A stretch of DNA of 5,585 nt from Treponema sp. (GTDB lineage: Bacteria; Spirochaetota; Spirochaetia; Treponematales; Breznakiellaceae), in assembly GCA_031290325.1 (NCBI GenBank), contig JAITNU010000039.1:1-5585 (forward strand), read 5' to 3'. Shown here piece by piece: positions 1-5,060 of the stretch (within the stretch, counting starts at the first letter, position 1; the number at the start of each line of letters is the position of its first letter). Under the pieces are notes generated by a model, which searched no databases, was not told where the DNA came from, and was given only the letters and a program-made list of their open reading frames with translations. Both the position numbers and the translations under genes were made by a program.

Positions 1-165
1 TCAGATAAAGAACGCATAGAATGTCCTCTTGATTTACCTGACCAGTGGCGCCGATACGATGAGTTTACGATTGCTGAAATCAAGGCGTTTACTTTTGTCT
101 GCTCCATGCACTTTATCCCTCGCTTAAAACTGTATAAATACTGGAATGAATCACTGAAAAAATAA
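1..165 (+). CDS. C-terminal part of an unrecognised protein, first copy of a tandem pair
   Basis: The window opens inside this gene; 54 codons in frame 1 end at a TAA at 163-165. I do not recognise the family. The last 45 residues closely match the end of the next gene: both contain WRRY, then F, then a hydrophobic stretch with VC, then F-x-P-x-LKLY and a final W. I count 15 identities in 33 aligned residues from the first to the last of those tryptophans, without gaps, so the two genes are paralogues made by tandem duplication. The hydrophobic part (about residues 29-43 of the fragment) could be a buried helix or a weak membrane helix. The next gene starts 12 bases downstream on the same strand, so the two are probably co-transcribed. 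That this is coding is well supported by the homology to its neighbour; its function is unknown. Confidence 0.85.
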   Translation, partial: SDKERIECPLDLPDQWRRYDEFTIAEIKAFTFVCSMHFIPRLKLYKYWNESLKK

Positions 166-177
166 ACGGTGTTTTAT

Positions 178-660
178 ATGAAAAACTTAACAAAAACAGA
201 AAAAGAGATCGTCAATTATCTCATTGCAAAAAACGAAGGCATAAGGCCACCGCTGCTACACATTTACCAGTATCTACAAGCCTTCACCGGTAATTTTTCC
301 CCGGACATGCCCTTTACGTTTTATTTCTCCGATGAACGCAAACCGATCATGTATGTGCGGGATATGACAAAGTCCCATGAACGGAGCAGTCATGCCGTGT
401 TTTTCAATGAATGTGCGAAACGAAAACCGAAGATCGAGGAAATCACCGGTTTTTATGAGTATCTCGTTGATAACGGCTATGTCAAGAGGTTCTATAAGGG
501 CCTTGCAGGACGGCAGGACTTACTGGAACGGTATGATTTGATGTGGCGTCGGTACAATGATTTTTACAGCGGTATTATGACCGGTCTGACTTTGGTGTGT
601 TTATCTGAATTTGTACCTAAACTGAAACTCTACGAACTCTGGACCACAATACAACAATAA
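178..660 (+). CDS. Unrecognised 160-residue protein, second copy of a tandem pair
   Basis: This is a complete gene of a family I cannot name. I prefer the ATG at 178 (MKNLTKTEKEIVNYL) over the in-frame GTG at 169, because the GTG lies only 3 bases after the preceding stop and has no ribosome binding site; the site for the ATG is also weak (ACGGTG). The N-terminus (TKTEKEIVNYLIAKNEG) and a later segment (FYEYLVDNGYVKRF) look like helices of a small DNA-binding or protein-interaction fold, but this is only an impression. The C-terminus (WRRYNDF to LKLYELW) is shared with the upstream gene. There is no signal peptide and no Cys/His metal site. The 5' part looks more A-rich than the biosynthetic genes further right, which could fit horizontal origin or relaxed selection. 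A strong terminator follows 28 bases after the stop, so this is the last gene of its transcript. Confidence 0.85.
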   Translation: MKNLTKTEKEIVNYLIAKNEGIRPPLLHIYQYLQAFTGNFSPDMPFTFYFSDERKPIMYVRDMTKSHERSSHAVFFNECAKRKPKIEEITGFYEYLVDNGYVKRFYKGLAGRQDLLERYDLMWRRYNDFYSGIMTGLTLVCLSEFVPKLKLYELWTTIQQ

Positions 661-688
661 GTTATGCTGATTTTTTTCCCTATTAATG

Positions 689-715
689 GCTCGCCTGACG
701 GCGGGCTTTTTTTTT
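689..715 (+). terminator. Intrinsic terminator after the tandem unknown genes
   Basis: A 7-bp stem, GCTCGCC/GGCGGGC with one G-T pair, closes a TGAC loop and is followed by nine T residues. It lies 28 bases after the stop of the second unknown gene and is a textbook Rho-independent terminator for the plus strand. On the minus strand a possible reading frame ends with TGA at 717-715, exactly at the edge of the T run, so the hairpin may serve convergent transcripts. There is no good T run on the minus-strand side. Confidence 0.88.
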
Positions 716-852
716 CACTTCAGCCTTACGGCGCCGATGCTACGAAAATCTGCGGCAAAGCGGATTTTGTCGCAGTATTCACAGGTCTGCAGTTTCTGGT
801 TTTCCAGGTGAAAAACCTGGGGCTTACCTGGCAGTCCCCTGGTGATTACCAC
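715..852 (-). other. Open frame with CxxC motif, overlapping and following the Cys-rich gene; possible frameshifted tail
   Basis: A minus-strand frame is open from about 912 to a TGA at 717-715. It is one base out of step with the Cys-rich membrane protein gene, which it overlaps to 824. From a possible GTG at 852 it encodes 45 residues, including the motif TCEYCDK followed by IRFAADFRSIGAVRLK. The part beyond the Cys-rich gene (823-718) is rich in G/C at third codon positions, like the real genes here, and its stop abuts the shared terminator. No ATG or convincing ribosome binding site is seen. Removing one base from the four-G run (plus positions 836-839) would join the two frames. It may be an extension lost by frameshift, a sequence error, or chance, since a frame of this length is not rare. 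Confidence 0.25.
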
Positions 853-1006
853 TCGGACAATTCCCGGCACAGCCGCATGTACAGCCGCAGGGGGATTTCC
901 CCCGCCGGATATTCAGGACAACCCTCGCCAGGACAATCGCGAGGGTGCCGAATACCACCACCCCTACCAGAATGGTGGATACATTTTCCCTTAAAAAAGA
1001 CAGCAT
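824..1006 (-). CDS. FeoB-associated-type Cys-rich single-pass membrane protein
   Basis: This is a 60-residue protein with a short N-terminus, one membrane helix at about residues 9-33 (NVSTILVGVVVFGTLAIVLA region), a basic stop-transfer RRGK, and a Cys cluster at residues 40, 42, 44, 46 and 50 (PCGCTCGCAGNC). That order (one helix, KSPCGC-like motif, Cys-rich tail) is typical of the small proteins encoded next to the ferrous iron transporter FeoB in many bacteria. Their role is unproven; a part in binding or handing over metal at the cytoplasmic membrane is assumed. No feoA or feoB is visible in this window, so this copy is either an orphan or separated from its partner. The start is firm: TAGGAG lies 7 bases before the ATG. 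A promoter with TTGACA lies upstream. A frame-shifted downstream extension is noted separately. Confidence 0.82.
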   Translation of the reverse strand: MLSFLRENVSTILVGVVVFGTLAIVLARVVLNIRRGKSPCGCTCGCAGNCPSGNHQGTAR

Positions 1007-1043
1007 GATCAGCTCCTAACCTATCTGTTGTATGCCTATAACT

Positions 1044-1072
1044 ATATTATTAAAAACTAACAATTATGTCAA
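1044..1072 (-). promoter_or_regulatory. Promoter of the Cys-rich membrane protein gene
   Basis: On the minus strand a perfect -35 box TTGACA (plus 1067-1072) is separated by 17 bases from TAATAT (plus 1044-1049, four of six matches to the consensus). Transcription would start near 1037, giving a leader of about 30 bases that carries the TAGGAG ribosome binding site. The gene therefore does not depend on read-through from the aspartokinase gene. Confidence 0.55.
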
Positions 1073-1080
1073 TCATTATG
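1062..1080 (-). promoter_or_regulatory. Fur-box-like sequence overlapping the -35 box
   Basis: Read on the minus strand, the 19 bases CATAATGATTGACATAATT agree with the classical Fur consensus GATAATGATAATCATTATC at 13 of 19 positions by my count. They can also be read as hexamers CATAAT-GATTGA-CATAAT. The site covers the whole -35 box of the Cys-rich gene, where a bound repressor would block polymerase. Iron control suits a FeoB-associated protein. The region is AT-rich, so chance similarity is possible, and a DtxR/TroR-type site cannot be excluded. Confidence 0.3.
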
Positions 1081-1132
1081 TGGATAGTGATCCAAGAAGA
1101 ATGTAACCACAAACCATAGGAGCAACACGTTT

Positions 1133-1149
1133 CTGGATCACCTCCCTTT
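1133..1149 (-). promoter_or_regulatory. Extended Shine-Dalgarno-like sequence just after the aspartokinase stop
   Basis: Immediately after the lysC stop the minus strand reads AAAGGGAGGTGATCCAG, complementary over 13 bases to the conserved 3' tail of 16S rRNA (CTGGATCACCTCC is on the plus strand at 1133-1145). No ordinary gene starts behind it. The only candidates are a GTG at 1128, 12 bases beyond GGGAGG, opening a 19-codon hydrophobic peptide (to TGA at 1071-1069), and an even shorter ATG frame. The bases GTGATCCA pair with an inverted copy at 1087-1094. The match is clear; its function is not. Confidence 0.35.
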
Positions 1150-1151
1150 AT

Positions 1152-2483
1152 TTAACAGAAAAAAGCCTTGTGCAACTTTTTGACCACCTCTGCGGCCTGG
1201 GTATCATCTACAATAAAACTGATGTTGACTTTGCTGGCCCCTTGGGAAATCATCTGCACCTGTATGTCCAAGGCGGCGCATACCCCGAAGGCCCGCTGCA
1301 GGATCTCTGAAGACCGGCGTACATCCCCGATGATGGTAACGATGGCCTTGCCGGTTTTGATCGTTATCGAGGCAATCCGCGAGAGGTCCTCTTGCAGGGC
1401 TTCCAGCGTATTAGCCGCATCTATGGTCAGCGAGATGGAAACCTCACTGGAGGCGACCATGTCCACGGAAATGCAGTGTTTGGCAAAGTTGGAAAATACC
1501 TCCGCCAGGAACCCGTACTGGCCCACCATCCTGGTGGATACGATGTCCACCAGGGTAACATTCTGCCGGGAGGTAATCGCGTGGACCGGTCCGGTCCTTT
1601 GTTCTAAAGAAGCGACAATCCGGGTTCCCGGAGCTTCTGGATTATAGGAATTTTTCACCAAGACCGGGGTCCCGGTTTTGGCACAGGGCTGCATGGCCCG
1701 CGGATGGAGCACTTGCGCGCCGAAGTAGGCCAGTTCCGCTGCTTCCTCGTAGGTAATCGCCTCCAGGGGCCGGGCATCAGGCACCAGCCGGGGGTCTGCG
1801 GTGAGGATCCCGTCCACGTCCTTCCAGACCTGGACTTCCTCTGCCTGGCACGCCGCGGCAATGACCGTGGCGGTGAGGTCCGAACCACCCCGTCCCAGGG
1901 TGGTGATGGCGCCGTTCCCGTCCTTGGCAATGAACCCCGTAACCACCGGCAGGATACCCTCCTCGGTGAGGGGCTTCAGTTTACCGGGAATCAGGTTCCA
2001 GCTTTCCTTTGAAAGCCACGCCGCGGAGAATTGTGAATTCGAAAGAAACCCTGCATCCCATGCGTCCAGGGCCTGGGCTTTAATCCCGATGGAGTTGAAG
2101 TAGGCGGCGGTGATCCGTATCGAAAGCCGTTCCCCAAAGGACACGAGGTAATCCCTGGTCTTGCTGGTTAACTCCTTTATGAGGGATATACCGGTGAGGA
2201 GATTTTGCAGTTCTTCCAGCAGGGACCTGATTTCCTCCTGAACTGAGAGCTTCAGTTCCTGTATGGTTTTTATATGAAGGTCCGCAATTTTATCAATTGA
2301 TACTGGCCTTTTTCCAGCTTTAAGCACCTCCTCGGCAGCCTCCAAAAGGTGATCCGTGGTATCCCCCATAGCGGACAATACGAGTACCGGCTTCCGTTTC
2401 AGTTCCGGTCCCACAATCTGAGCAACATAGCGGATCCGTTCCGCATTGGCAACCGAGCTGCCTCCGAATTTCATCACAATCAT
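1152..2483 (-). CDS. lysC: Aspartate kinase, LysC-type with ACT domains
   Basis: It phosphorylates L-aspartate with ATP in the cytoplasm, the first step towards lysine, diaminopimelate, threonine and methionine. The N-terminus has the kinase motif KFGGSSV (residues 5-11); SFGERLS lies near residues 115-121, the aspartate/ATP-binding GRGGSDLTA near 195-205, and KDVDGILTADPR just after. Two C-terminal ACT-like regions follow (about 307-354 and 379-441), the second with the typical SQGASKVNISFIV, so feedback control by an amino acid, probably lysine, is expected. At 443 residues it matches single-function Lys-type enzymes and has no homoserine dehydrogenase domain. I chose the ATG at 2483 because AGAGG lies 7 bases upstream. 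The ATG at 2531 would add 16 residues (MPGFESYFIEETRGTL) before the conserved start and lacks a binding site. It stands alone: no asd or dap gene is adjacent, but tRNA-Lys lies directly upstream. Confidence 0.95.
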   Translation of the reverse strand: MIVMKFGGSSVANAERIRYVAQIVGPELKRKPVLVLSAMGDTTDHLLEAAEEVLKAGKRPVSIDKIADLHIKTIQELKLSVQEEIRSLLEELQNLLTGISLIKELTSKTRDYLVSFGERLSIRITAAYFNSIGIKAQALDAWDAGFLSNSQFSAAWLSKESWNLIPGKLKPLTEEGILPVVTGFIAKDGNGAITTLGRGGSDLTATVIAAACQAEEVQVWKDVDGILTADPRLVPDARPLEAITYEEAAELAYFGAQVLHPRAMQPCAKTGTPVLVKNSYNPEAPGTRIVASLEQRTGPVHAITSRQNVTLVDIVSTRMVGQYGFLAEVFSNFAKHCISVDMVASSEVSISLTIDAANTLEALQEDLSRIASITIKTGKAIVTIIGDVRRSSEILQRAFGVCAALDIQVQMISQGASKVNISFIVDDTQAAEVVKKLHKAFFC

Positions 2484-2562
2484 CAATGTACCTCTAGTTT
2501 CTTCAATAAAATAAGACTCAAAACCCGGCATATCAGGGTTTATATAATGAGAAACCTATCAA

Positions 2563-2591
2563 ATAATAAATATCTATATACTCATAATCAA
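2563..2591 (-). promoter_or_regulatory. Promoter of lysC, between it and tRNA-Lys
   Basis: On the minus strand TTGATT (plus 2586-2591) and TATTAT (plus 2563-2568) are spaced by exactly 17 bases, four and five of six matches to the housekeeping consensus. Transcription would begin near 2556, leaving a leader of about 70 bases before the ATG at 2483. The leader is too short for a lysine riboswitch or a T-box and I see no such fold. Read-through from the tRNA promoter is also possible, because no terminator follows the tRNA. Confidence 0.5.
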
Positions 2592-2617
2592 GGGGAATCT
2601 TTTCATTTTACATACTA

Positions 2618-2690
2618 TGAGCCGCGAAGGGATCGAACCTTCGACCCGCAGATTAAGAGTCTGCTGCTCTACCAGCTGAGCTAGCGGCCC
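2618..2690 (-). tRNA. tRNA-Lys (anticodon CTT)
   Basis: A full cloverleaf of 73 bases can be drawn on the minus strand. The acceptor stem is GGGCCGC with GCGGCTC (one G-T pair), followed by a D arm with AGCTGGTA and an anticodon stem GCAGA/TCTGC around the loop CTCTTAA. Anticodon CTT (plus 2655-2657) reads AAG lysine codons. The T arm is GAAGG/CCTTC with loop TTCGATC, and the discriminator base is A. CCA is not encoded (TAG follows), so it must be added by nucleotidyltransferase, as is usual in spirochaetes. It lies directly upstream of lysC on the same strand and has a good promoter of its own. Confidence 0.97.
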
Positions 2691-2717
2691 GTACAAAATC
2701 ACTTACTTATGTTATCT

Positions 2718-2747
2718 ATAATACAAAAAAAGAACCAAGCAAGTCAA
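2718..2747 (-). promoter_or_regulatory. Promoter of tRNA-Lys
   Basis: On the minus strand TTGACT (plus 2742-2747, five of six) and TATTAT (plus 2718-2723, five of six) are separated by 18 bases. The predicted start near 2711 leaves a 5' leader of about 20 bases for RNase P to remove. The -35 box lies inside the loop of an inverted repeat, AAAAGAAC/GTTCTTTT. Confidence 0.65.
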
Positions 2748-2753
2748 GTTCTT

Positions 2754-2783
2754 TTGATTCTTTTTTCAGATTTTCTCTATAAA
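2754..2783 (+). promoter_or_regulatory. Promoter of pth, divergent from the tRNA promoter
   Basis: On the plus strand TTGATT (2754-2759) and TATAAA (2778-2783) are separated by 18 bases, with a predicted start near 2790 and a leader of about 85 bases. Its -35 box lies 6 bases from the tRNA-Lys -35 box on the other strand, so polymerases at the two promoters could interfere with each other. Confidence 0.45.
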
Positions 2784-2874
2784 ACTACGAACTTATTGTT
2801 CATGATGGTTTGTGCGGTTCTGCTCTTAATATTTTACGGTGTTTATAGTACTATTGCAATGGGAGATTCACCTT

Positions 2875-3531
2875 ATGATTGAACTTATCGCCTTCCTGGG
2901 CAACCCCGGCAGGGAATACGCCCGCAACCGGCATAACGTCGGATGGCTTTTGGCAGAGGGGCTTCCTTTTTTTTCTTCCCTGAATTGGCAGCAGAAATAT
3001 AAGGGACTGTATGCCGCTATAGAGGGAAACCGGCTCTATGTTCAGCCAGAACCGGGCCTTGGGGAAACGTCCCCGAAGACCCTGGATGAACACAAGCTGC
3101 CTGCAAAACTACACCTCCTCATGCCCCATACCTACATGAACTGCTCCGGTGATTCGGTGTATCAGGGGGCTACTTTTTTTAAGATACCGGCGGAGCGGAT
3201 TCTCCTGGTCCATGATGACCTGGAACTACACCTGGGCACCGCGGCCCTGAAGTTTTCCGGAGGGCTTGGGGGCCATAACGGGCTTCGCTCCATGAAAACC
3301 CGTTTTGACACCGCCGACTTCTGGCGCCTTCGCATTGGCATAGGCCGGCCCAACCATGATAATATTGCAGGCTGGGTGCTTTCGGACTTTAGCGCTCAGG
3401 AGCAGCAGATCCTGGATCAGGTCCTGGAAACCTGCGCCGGAGCCTTGATCCGGGCATTAATCTATGGCCCTGAATCCCTGCTGCCGGAATGGAACAAGAA
3501 GAAAATAGTGGAAACACCGCCGGCACGGTGA
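2875..3531 (+). CDS. pth: Peptidyl-tRNA hydrolase
   Basis: It cleaves the ester bond of peptidyl-tRNAs that drop off ribosomes, freeing tRNA for reuse; it is a cytoplasmic and usually essential enzyme. Family residues are all present: GNPG with Asn10, RHNVG with the catalytic His20, TYMN (Asn89), VHDDLEL (Asp114) and GGHNGLRS (Asn135), then RIGIGRP and the C-terminal GWVLSDFS. Compared with the E. coli enzyme, as I recall it, about 21 extra residues (rich in Pro, Glu and Lys) lie between residues 53 and 77, where most homologues have a tight turn. The protein has 218 residues if it starts at the ATG at 2875, which follows GGGAG by 9 bases and places His at position 20 as in the family. A GTG at 2839 would add 12 unrelated residues. 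It is divergent from tRNA-Lys and convergent with the TrpB2 gene, whose stop codon lies only 4 bases away. Confidence 0.95.
   Translation: MIELIAFLGNPGREYARNRHNVGWLLAEGLPFFSSLNWQQKYKGLYAAIEGNRLYVQPEPGLGETSPKTLDEHKLPAKLHLLMPHTYMNCSGDSVYQGATFFKIPAERILLVHDDLELHLGTAALKFSGGLGGHNGLRSMKTRFDTADFWRLRIGIGRPNHDNIAGWVLSDFSAQEQQILDQVLETCAGALIRALIYGPESLLPEWNKKKIVETPPAR
3515..3530 (-). terminator. Weak candidate terminator of the TrpB2 gene inside the end of pth
   Basis: On the minus strand, CACCGT/GCGGTG forms a 6-bp stem (one T-G pair) with a GCCG loop, followed by TTTCCACTATTTTC. It begins a few bases after the trpB2 stop and lies within the last codons of pth. The T run is poor, so this is only a possible terminator. 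No better one is visible between the two convergent genes. Confidence 0.3.
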
Positions 3532-3535
3532 TGTA

Positions 3536-4918
3536 CTACTGCTTATTTTGCGGAATATCCGGCAGGGATGAAAAGCCCCGTTCTAAGTCAGCGTCGCTTG
3601 GGATGACGTCGCTCATGGTTTTGGCATTGTAAGCCATGTACGCTGTCATATCAAAATAGCCGGTACCGGTCAAGCCGAAGAGGATACTCTTCTTTTCGCC
3701 AGTCCGTTTGCATGCAAGGGCCTCGTCAATAGCGATCTTGATGGCGTGGGACGATTCAGGGGCAGGCAGGATCCCTTCGATTTTGGCAAAACGAACTGCG
3801 GCATCAAACACATCGGTCTGTACGGCAGAGCGGGCTTCCAGAAAACCGTCGTGGTAGAGCTTCGAGAGGATCGGGTTCATACCGTGGTACCGCAAGCCCC
3901 CTGCGTGATTGGCCGAGGGGATAAAGCCATTGCCCAGGGTGTACATCCGTAACAGCGGGGTGGTCTTTGCCGTATCCCCGAAGTCGTAGGCATAGCGTCC
4001 CCGGGTAAAGGAGGGGCAGGAAGCAGGCTCTACCGCGATAAACTGGGTCTTTGATTTTCCGGCCAGCTTATCCCCTATGAAGGGCGCGATTAACCCACCG
4101 AGGTTTGAGCCGCCTCCGGCACAGCCGATGATAATATCCGGCTTGATATCGTACTTATCCAGGGCGGCCTTTACTTCCTGCCCGATGATCGATTGGTGCA
4201 GCACCACATGGTTGAGGACGCTGCCCAACACATAGCGGCATTTATCTGTTTTAACCGCGGTTTCAACTGCTTCCGAGATGGCGCAGCCCAGGGAACCACC
4301 GGTATTGGGGTTAAGGGCCAGAATCTTACGCCCCGCTTCGGTGGTATTTGACGGCGAGGGGATGAGGTTCGCGCCGTAGGTCTCAATGAGGGCCTTCCGG
4401 TAAGGCTTCTGTTCGGAACTCACCTTCACCATGTACACGGTAAGCCCAAGGCCGTAAAAAGCGCAGGCCATGGCCATGGCAGTCCCCCATTGACCCGCTC
4501 CTGTTTCGGTGGTAAGGGAGCTGAGGCCTTCGGCTTTCGCGTAAAACGCCTGGGCCGCCGCTGAATTCAGCTTGTGGGAACCAGAGGTGTTGGTCCCTTC
4601 GTGCTTATAGTAGATTTCCGCAGGGGTACCCAGGGCCTTTTCCAGAAACCTGGCCCGAATCAGGGGGGCGGGGCGGTAGGCCCGGTAAAATTCCTGGAGC
4701 CCCTCGGGGATTTCGATGAGGCGGGTGGTTTCATCAAGTTCCTGTTTGATACATTCCTTGCAGAACACGGTCTCAAGGTCTGCGGCAGTGGCAGGTTGTA
4801 AGGTACCTGGATGCAGTATTGGGTCCGGTTTGTCCTGCATATCTGCCCGGAGGTTGTACCAATATTTGGGGATCTCCTCCTCATCAAGGTACAACCGAGT
4901 GGGGATTTTCTTTGCCAT
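3536..4918 (-). CDS. trpB2: TrpB2-type tryptophan synthase beta-like PLP enzyme
   Basis: It is a fold-type II PLP enzyme expected to condense indole with serine (or a related donor) to give tryptophan in the cytoplasm. The PLP lysine is Lys116 in GSHKLNSA; Glu138 in TETGAGQWG matches the catalytic Glu of TrpB; CAGGGSNLGG (Gly268-Asn272) binds the PLP phosphate. An N-terminal extension (RLYLDEEEIPKYWYNLRADM), Trp144 in GAGQWG where classical TrpB has His, and a length of 460 place it in the TrpB2 group, which generally acts without a TrpA subunit. No trpA or other trp gene is adjacent, so it may salvage indole made by neighbours or serve as a second TrpB. AAGGAG lies 6 bases before the ATG. 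It has its own promoter with a palindromic site in the leader and converges on pth with a 4-base gap. Confidence 0.93.
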   Translation of the reverse strand: MAKKIPTRLYLDEEEIPKYWYNLRADMQDKPDPILHPGTLQPATAADLETVFCKECIKQELDETTRLIEIPEGLQEFYRAYRPAPLIRARFLEKALGTPAEIYYKHEGTNTSGSHKLNSAAAQAFYAKAEGLSSLTTETGAGQWGTAMAMACAFYGLGLTVYMVKVSSEQKPYRKALIETYGANLIPSPSNTTEAGRKILALNPNTGGSLGCAISEAVETAVKTDKCRYVLGSVLNHVVLHQSIIGQEVKAALDKYDIKPDIIIGCAGGGSNLGGLIAPFIGDKLAGKSKTQFIAVEPASCPSFTRGRYAYDFGDTAKTTPLLRMYTLGNGFIPSANHAGGLRYHGMNPILSKLYHDGFLEARSAVQTDVFDAAVRFAKIEGILPAPESSHAIKIAIDEALACKRTGEKKSILFGLTGTGYFDMTAYMAYNAKTMSDVIPSDADLERGFSSLPDIPQNKQ

Positions 4919-4946
4919 GATGTGCTCCTTTCATAATGCTGGTATT

Positions 4947-4970
4947 GTTTCTGTATTCAGAAACGTTTCT
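4947..4970 (-). promoter_or_regulatory. Palindromic operator-like site in the trpB2 leader
   Basis: The 12-base perfect palindrome AGAAACGTTTCT (4959-4970) lies about 13-24 bases after the predicted start of transcription. It overlaps a second inverted repeat, GTTTCTG/CAGAAAC with a 4-base loop (4947-4964). The AAACGTTT centre is typical of operators bound by LacI-family repressors, and the position just downstream of the start suits repression. The overlapping arms could also form alternative RNA hairpins. No regulator gene is visible here. Confidence 0.4.
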
Positions 4971-4988
4971 ATAAATAGAATCATTATA

Positions 4989-5017
4989 ATTGTAACTATT
5001 TCAGATTGCTCTGTCAA
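4989..5017 (-). promoter_or_regulatory. Strong promoter of trpB2
   Basis: On the minus strand a perfect TTGACA (plus 5012-5017) is followed after 17 bases by TACAAT (plus 4989-4994, five of six). The start is expected near 4982, giving a leader of about 64 bases ending with the AAGGAG ribosome binding site. This is the best promoter in the window. Confidence 0.75.
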
Positions 5018-5060
5018 GAGCTACTGTTTATGCACAACGTTTTTTACCCACAAAATTCTT

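Noticed and set aside
804..820. Perfect hairpin CCAGGT/ACCTGG just after the Cys-rich gene, considered as its terminator
   Set aside because: The 6-bp stem is perfect, but no T run follows it on either strand, so it does not fit an intrinsic terminator; it may be chance or part of the possible extension.
664..1008. Plus-strand open frame of 114 codons
   Set aside because: It starts before the terminator hairpin, reads through it and lies antisense to the well-supported Cys-rich membrane protein; the product looks like no natural protein.
1112..1149. A genuine 16S rRNA gene end
   Set aside because: Helix 45 and everything upstream do not fold or align as 16S rRNA; only the last 13 bases match, and no 23S or 5S sequence follows.
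1168..2103. Several plus-strand open frames antisense to the aspartokinase gene
   Set aside because: They are shadows of a GC-rich coding sequence whose minus-strand product carries all family motifs; none has a good ribosome binding site or a recognisable product.
2484..2617. Lysine riboswitch or T-box ahead of lysC
   Set aside because: The leader is only about 70 bases after the predicted start and shows no conserved core, specifier stem or terminator; too short for either class.
2845..2854. Palindrome ATAGTACTAT in the pth leader
   Set aside because: Ten AT-rich bases with no extension and no relation to promoter elements; expected by chance.
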